Made by a program: the position numbers and the translations under genes
Notes under the pieces: generated by a model
Database searches by the model: none
What the model saw: the letters and a program-made list of their open reading frames with translations, nothing else
Told to the model about the DNA's origin: nothing
Assembly (NCBI GenBank): GCA_019188255.1
Contig: JAETXT010000008.1
Location: forward strand, 1,302,001 to 1,366,000
Direction: 5' to 3'
DNA length: 64,000 bases
Source of the DNA: Verticillium longisporum
Lineage: Eukaryota; Ascomycota; Sordariomycetes; Glomerellales; Plectosphaerellaceae
Shown here: positions 57,597-64,000 of the stretch, piece by piece
Layout of the letters: the number at the start of each line of letters is the position of its first letter
How positions within the stretch are numbered: position 1 is the stretch's first letter

Positions 57597-60500
57597 TAAT
57601 ACCCTATCTCTCTCTTTACTTCGTCCTAAAATATAATATAATATTTAAATTAAAGGTCCTTATTAAGTTCTAAGTAGTTCTCTCTTAGGCTATTTAATAT
57701 TATCTAATCTAATAACGTTTATATATTCTAGGTTTCTATTTAATTCTTAAATATCTATTTTAATAAATACCTCCTATTAATTAGCTAAGGTTTCTAGGTT
57801 AATTCTTTATTATCTAATAGCTATAATTTAATATTTCTATATATCTTTCTTCTTATCTTAATTCTATTTCTTATTCTTTTATTATTCTTATTTAATAATT
57901 TAATAGTTCTTTTCTATAGCTAATTAATAAATAATAGCTTATTAATATAGTTTTATTATTTTAATATTCTTTTATTCTCTTTCTTTATTTTAATTCTATT
58001 TAATTATTCTTATATTATTCTATTCTTAAATAATAATCTAATAAGCTTCTTTTATAATTAATTAATAATTATTCGGCTTTTAATATAGATTTATTAATTT
58101 ATTATTCTTTATTCTTTCTTTTTTTACTATTTAGATTTAGTAAATAGCTATTATTCTAGGGTAGCTTATTATAAGTTTTTAGTATATTTATAAGAGGATT
58201 TTCTAATTATTATTTACGTTTTTTCTTCTTTTTTAATAATAATAATAATAATAATAATATTCCTCCCCTCTTTAATATTATTTTTATATCTTTTATAATA
58301 ATCCTTTAACGATTAATTATTATATAATTATTAATTAAATATAGTTCTTAAATCGATTCTAGTTTTCTAATTCTTTAATAAGAATAATTTATAAATTTAT
58401 TAATATTTATTTATTAATTATTTATTAATTAAAAATAATAATATTATTATTTAAATAATTTCCTATTTATAAATTACTTTTAAAGTTTCCTTTATAATTT
58501 AATAGCTAATTAGCTATAGAATAATAGCTCCTCTTCCTCTTAATCCTTACTAGGAGCCCGGATAGGTATATTCTATTAGAGACTTATTATACTTCTATTA
58601 TTATAATTATATATATAAGTAGTTTAATTCTATTATAAGCGGGGAGTACCTTTATTATAAGGAGGATATTAATAAATAAGCTACTATTTAATTATTAATT
58701 ATTAGCTAATCATTTACGTAGCTAGTTCTACTAAATACTCCTATTATAGAATAGCTTAAGGAGGTAAGCTATATTTCGCTATAAATTACCCCCCTTTTAT
58801 TCCCCTATTATCTAATAGCTAATCTTCTATAAATACTTATTAAGTATTAAGCTATTATATATACCCTTAAATTAGCTATTAAGGCTATAATTAAGAATAG
58901 CTATATTAATATCTTTAAAGTAAATAGTATTTATTAGCTAAATATCTATTATCTAAATATTAATAGATTTCTATTAATTAATTTCGATATAATTAAGATT
59001 ATTAGCTAGAAGGCCCTTTAAAAGGGTAAAAACGATAAAGCGCTAAGTACTAAGAAGTAAGCTATTATTAATTAATAGGAAGCTAGCGAGTACTCTATTC
59101 GCTATTTTATTACTATTAATTACTTCGCTTAGGCTATTAAGTATTCCGCTATTATTATTAAAGTCTCTATTATTATTTTATAGTAGATTACTAGCTCTTT
59201 TATTAAGCTAATTATTATTTAGTCTAAAATCTAGGAAAATTATACCTTAATTATAAATCGCTTATTAATTATTTACTATTTATTTATTAATCGTTTACTA
59301 GAATTATAATACTCTTATTAGCGCTATTAATAATAAAGAGGATAGCGAGAATTAAGAAGGTAATAGCGAGGTTATAGCTTAAGAACTATTAATAGTCTAT
59401 TAATACTCCCCTATTATTTAGTTTTTTCTTTTATTTCCTTTTTTTTTTTTATTATTCTCCTTTAAGAATAGGGCTAAGGGCTAGATTACCCTTTAAATAT
59501 TAATTAAGTTATTATTAATCTATTATTAATCTTTCTTATAATTATTTATATATCTTAATAAAGTTATCTATTACGTTTCGCTATAGTTTCTATAAATTCT
59601 TACTTTCTAAGTATCCTTCTTATTTAATAAAATATTATTAATTATATAATAATCCTTTATAATTAACTATTCTCTCGACTATATATATATATCTTCTATT
59701 CCTATAATTAATAATACTTTATTAATTTATAATTAAAATAATAATTAGTTTTCTCTACTTTTCTAATTTTCTAAATATAATATATAGAATATATTATATA
59801 CTTTATAGCTAAAGGGTAGCTATAGCCTATATACTAGACTATAGCTACCTATCTTCTTAGTAATTCTAAATAGTCCGAGGTATTTATTAGATAGCTTCTT
59901 ACTAGGTCTTTATTATTTAATCGTTCTCGTAGAAAGGAGAATTAAGTCTCCTATTTTATATTCTTTCCGAATTCTTCCTTAATTATAATAATAAGCCTAA
60001 TATCTATTATTAATCTCTAAGAGTTTATAGATTATCTTTCTCTTAATTATCTATTAAGCTATTTATAGTTCTACTATCTCTAAGTTCCTTTATTATTATA
60101 TAGCTTAGCCTAGGTCCCTTAGTCTAGCTAGGTTATATCCTATTAATACTTTTACTAATAATTACTAGATTATTATATAGAATAATATATTATATATAAA
60201 TTCCGCTATAGGGAGTAGGGAAATCTAATCCATTTATTTATAATTATAGAATACTCTAAAATAATATTCTAAGTTCTAATTCTATTATTCTATTTAGCTA
60301 TTAATCTATAAATAAAAGGCTATTAAGAGTTATCTCTTTATTCCTATTATCTTATATAAAGTCGTTTAAAATTTATTAATAAATAGTAACCCTCTATCCG
60401 AGATTATACCTTTTAGGAGGCTATATCTCTTAAATATATAATCCTATAATATAGTTATTAGACTAGCTATTATAAGTCTATTATTAATTAATATATATAT

Positions 60501-63500
60501 AATATACTTTATAAAGCGGTCTATAATAATTAATATAGTATTTTATTTATTAATTTTAAGGAATCCTATAATAAAGTTTATAGATATTTCCTTAAAGGGA
60601 CTATTAAATAGTAATAGGCTATTTAATTAGCTATATAGCTTATAATATTAGGGTTTTATTATCTAATATATTAAGTATATAGGGATATATTCCTTAATAT
60701 CTTTAATTAAGTTATTCTAGAAGTATATTTTTTTAAGCTAAATAATAGTCTTCTTAACTCCTTAGTACCCTGCTATTAGGCTATTATAGGCTTATTATAG
60801 GATTTCGTTTCTAAAGGCCTTATTCTATAGAATAAAGATCTTATTTTTAAAGGTTAATAGGCTATTTACTTCTATTTACTAATTAAATGGCCTTTACTCC
60901 TTTCTTATTCTATAGAAGGTATTATTTCCTTAAGCTTCTAAAATAGCTTCTTTAATAGATTTATTATCTAGCTATTAATCTATTATAGTAATAGCCCCGA
61001 CGATATTAAGGAATCGTTTTATCTACGATAATAGGTAATATACCCTCGCCTACTCCTATTCTCTTTAATTTAGCTTATAATCGGGCCTCGTAGAGAAGCT
61101 ATCTACTAAATTCCTATTATTTACTTAATATTTAATAGTAAAATCGAATTCTAATAGTATTTATAATTATCTTCCTCATCGTCCTAAGATCTTTAGCTTT
61201 TCTATAAGATATTTATAATTAAAGTAATTAATTAGGACTTTAATTATTAATCTATTATAAATAAAGTATTATCTCTATATTTTAAAAGATTCTACGATTA
61301 TTATTATTTCTACTTATAATATATCGTATTATAATTCTATATTTTTAAGCTTTTTTAAAAAGTATATAACTAGTTTCTAATAGCCGTTCTCTAATTAAGA
61401 TAGGATTATTCTAATTACGAAGTTTAATATATTAAGCTTAATTCTTATTTTTAATCTATTATCGAAGTATTAAAGGATAGGAGCCCTTATAAATATAAAC
61501 TTTAGTTTTTAGAAAGCTATTAATTTAATAATATTTAGCTAGAAGTCTATTATTAATTATTTAGTATTCTTATTAATTAAAAGGGCTACGATTTTTAAAT
61601 AGTTTTTAATAAAATATCTATAAAAGCCTATAAATTTAAGGAATCCTTAAAGGTCTTTTAAGGATTAGGGGGTTAATTAGTCCCTTATTATAGTAATTTA
61701 TTCTTCCGTAATATATATATTTATAAGGGAGATTATAAATTCTAGAAACTCTATTATTATTATATTAAAGTTATATTTTTCTAGATTTATATAGAGGTTC
61801 TATTCTCGAAGTCTTCTAAGTACTATTCTAATATTCCGCTAATATTCTTCTAATATTATTAAGTATATTAAGATATTATTTATATAAACGATATATATTA
61901 TATTTATAAAGCTAGCTAGTATTTTATTAATATATATTTAGAAAATAGCTAATATATTTATAAAACTAAATAATATAATAAAGTATTCGAAATAGCTATC
62001 TTTTATTCTAAATACTATTTTCTATTTATCCCTTATTTTAATATATAATTAGTAACAAATATCTTTTAAATCTAATTTCGTAAATAACCTAGCTATTATT
62101 AATTAATTAAATAGCTTATAGATAAATAGGAGAATAATATAGTCTTTCTTTATAATCTTATTAAATCCTCTATAGTCGATATATATTCTAAGCTTATTAC
62201 CCTTCTTTAGGATAAATAGTATAGGGGTACTAATAGAGCTAATAGAGTATCTAATCTATCCCTTTTTTAATAAATCGTTTATATATTCCCTTAGTATTTC
62301 TAATTCCTTTTCTATTAAAGGGTAAATAAGTCTAAAAAGTAATTTCTTTCTATTCTCGAATTCTATTAAATAATCCTATTAATAATATTATAATAGGATT
62401 ATTATTTATTTAATATTAAATATATCCTTAAATTTATAATATTCTATTAAAATTATAATAAATAGCTTATTTCTTTTATTATACTCTTATAGAAATATTA
62501 TAAAAGGAGCTTATATATTCTATAATATAATTAAAGCTATTATTAAGGATTAATAGATTATACTTTTAATTTATTTTCATATTAATATAATTCTAATATC
62601 TTATTTCCTGATAGGGTATCTTTAATAGCTTTATAATTAATCGTTTATTAATTATATTTAATCTAATTAAGGTCTTCCTAAGATAATATTATATTTATTT
62701 ATAATATTATCTATTATTATATATTCTATTATTATTATATACTTTATCCTAGAATTATCTATTATTTAGCTAATAATCCTCTTTTCGCTATAAGTATTTA
62801 TCTCCCTATTTTAGAATACTTTATTTAATTTACTTTATTTTTCCCTTAGCTATTCTCTAGCTTCCCTTAAGAGGTCGCTATTAATAATATTAATATTAGC
62901 TCCTCTATCTAGTATTATTTCTCCTTTAACTTAATTATTATTAATATATAGTTTAATAGTTATTTTATACCGTTTTAATCTTAGGAGTAGCGGTTCTTCT
63001 TATTAAAGGTCTCCTATTATTCTTCCCCTAAATAATTTATAGTTTATTATTAAATACTATTTATACGATTTATATATATAACTTTATTTTCTATAATTTA
63101 TATATAATACCTCTAAATAGCTATTAATATAATATCTATATTTATTATAATTATAATACTTAATATTATCTAGGGCCTTAAGCCTTCTTTTATCTATTTA
63201 TTATTATTCTATTATTAATTTATAAAGTATAATAGATTAATTTAATTAATTATTTAACTTTTAATTATCTCTTTTTTATAATTATTTATTAGCTATTCTT
63301 CTATAAATCTTATTTTAGGTCTATTATAGATTATCTCGGCTTCTCTCTTTATTATCTTAGTATTATTTTAGGCTTCTCTTAATCTATAATAGGGTCTCCG
63401 CCCTCTTAGCTATTCTATTTAGCTTTATTCTTATATAGGGAATTCCCTAAATTATAATCTATTATATAAGATCTAAGTTAAATTTCGTAAATAAAAGTAT

Positions 63501-63746
63501 TACTTTATAGATCTATAATAGAGGTTTAGGTAGCTCTATTTCTAGGTTATTATAGATATTTATAAAGTCTTAGTATTTCTAATTAAGGGCTTAAAACTAC
63601 TAATCCTATTTATATAGTTTAATAATTATTTAGAATATTTAAATATTATTATTATTTATATTACTTTTTAGCTAAGCTTTTATTATTCTCTAAATAACTT
63701 TATAAATAGATTTATATTCTATTTATATATATAATATCTATCTTTA
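57385..63746 (-). mobile_element. RIP-degraded Ty3/Gypsy element C, right (inverted) copy
   Basis: Reverse-complement match to the left copy; coordinates pair so that left + right is about 114795. Equivalent features can be located, for example the A-rich run (T-rich near 59440), integrase about 59900-60600, RT about 61600-62340 and protease near 62870-62910. It carries more C-to-T/G-to-A changes than the left arm, including some outside CA context. It has a (TAA)n stretch at about 58240-58260. The element is interrupted at 63746 by transposon copy 3, and its far end lies outside the window. Confidence 0.85.
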
Positions 63747-64000
63747 ACGTGCATGATAAGCAAGTGGGCCAAACAAGCAAGTGGGCCACCTGACGACGAA
63801 AACGCGACCTTCTTACGTTAACCATTAATTCCTCCACCAACAACGATGTCTCCGCCCACAAGAACGTCAATTACAGCTTGCTCTTCAGGCTATTCAAAAT
63901 GACCCAGATCTCAGTATACGCGCTGCGACAAATATCTTTGGTGTTCCCCGAATGACCTTGACGCGTCGACTACGCGGTATTACTTCGCAACGCGACAGGA
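63747..64000 (+). mobile_element. pogo/Fot-type DNA transposon, copy 3 (partial, runs off the window)
   Basis: Begins after a TA (63745-63746) with the same 48-bp TIR as copy 2, including the doubled 14-bp motif. The visible 254 bp match copy 2 almost perfectly except for a 2-bp deletion just after the start codon. Orientation is opposite to copy 2. Confidence 0.92.
63846..64000 (+). pseudogene. Transposase 5' end, frameshifted (copy 3)
   Basis: Start codon as in copy 2 (MSPP), then two bases are missing (copy 2 has CCCTCACAAG where this copy has CCCACAAG). The frame shifts after the fourth codon and hits TGA at 63900-63902. The sequence beyond is otherwise the same as copy 2. The rest of the gene lies outside the window. 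Confidence 0.85.

Overview
The window looks like a filamentous ascomycete (Pezizomycotina) chromosome. Introns are short (52-84 nt) with GTRNGT donors and CTAAC/CTGAC-type branch sites. Genes include a fungal GH6 cellulase, a PiT phosphate permease and small secreted proteins. Long blocks of extremely AT-rich DNA carry the signature of repeat-induced point mutation (RIP). I cannot name the species; a plant-associated Sordariomycete-like genome is plausible.

Layout: (1) 1-15550 is an AT-rich, RIP-destroyed retrotransposon block. It holds a Copia-like pol relic (+), a Gypsy relic A (+) and a second Gypsy-type relic B (-). An unmutated 1860-bp pogo/Fot-type DNA transposon sits at the A/B junction. 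(2) About 15.55-48.42 kb is a gene island of normal composition. In order it holds a proline-rich single-pass membrane protein, a GH6 cellulase, a broken ATM1-like ABC transporter, and a divergent pair of a Dal5/Liz1-type MFS permease and a TauD-type dioxygenase. These are followed by a germin-like cupin, a PHO-4/Pho89 phosphate permease, a 126-aa conserved-looking protein, a CTR-type copper transporter, two divergent secreted cysteine-containing proteins, and the 3' part of a metallophosphoesterase. (3) 48.43-64.0 kb is a second AT-rich block. It consists of two copies of Gypsy element C fused tail to tail through their LTRs as a giant inverted repeat. One unmutated pogo/Fot element sits in the left arm, and another begins in the right arm and runs off the end.

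The permease/dioxygenase pair suggests uptake and cleavage of a sulfonate-type substrate, and the cupin and GH6 are secreted. The two secreted Cys proteins next to the transposon block fit the effector-at-the-edge pattern of plant-associated fungi (inference). Several genes are interrupted by single-base homopolymer length changes (GH6, ATM1, both complete transposases) or by in-frame stops (ATM1, MFS). I cannot tell from one sequence whether these are real decay or consensus errors.
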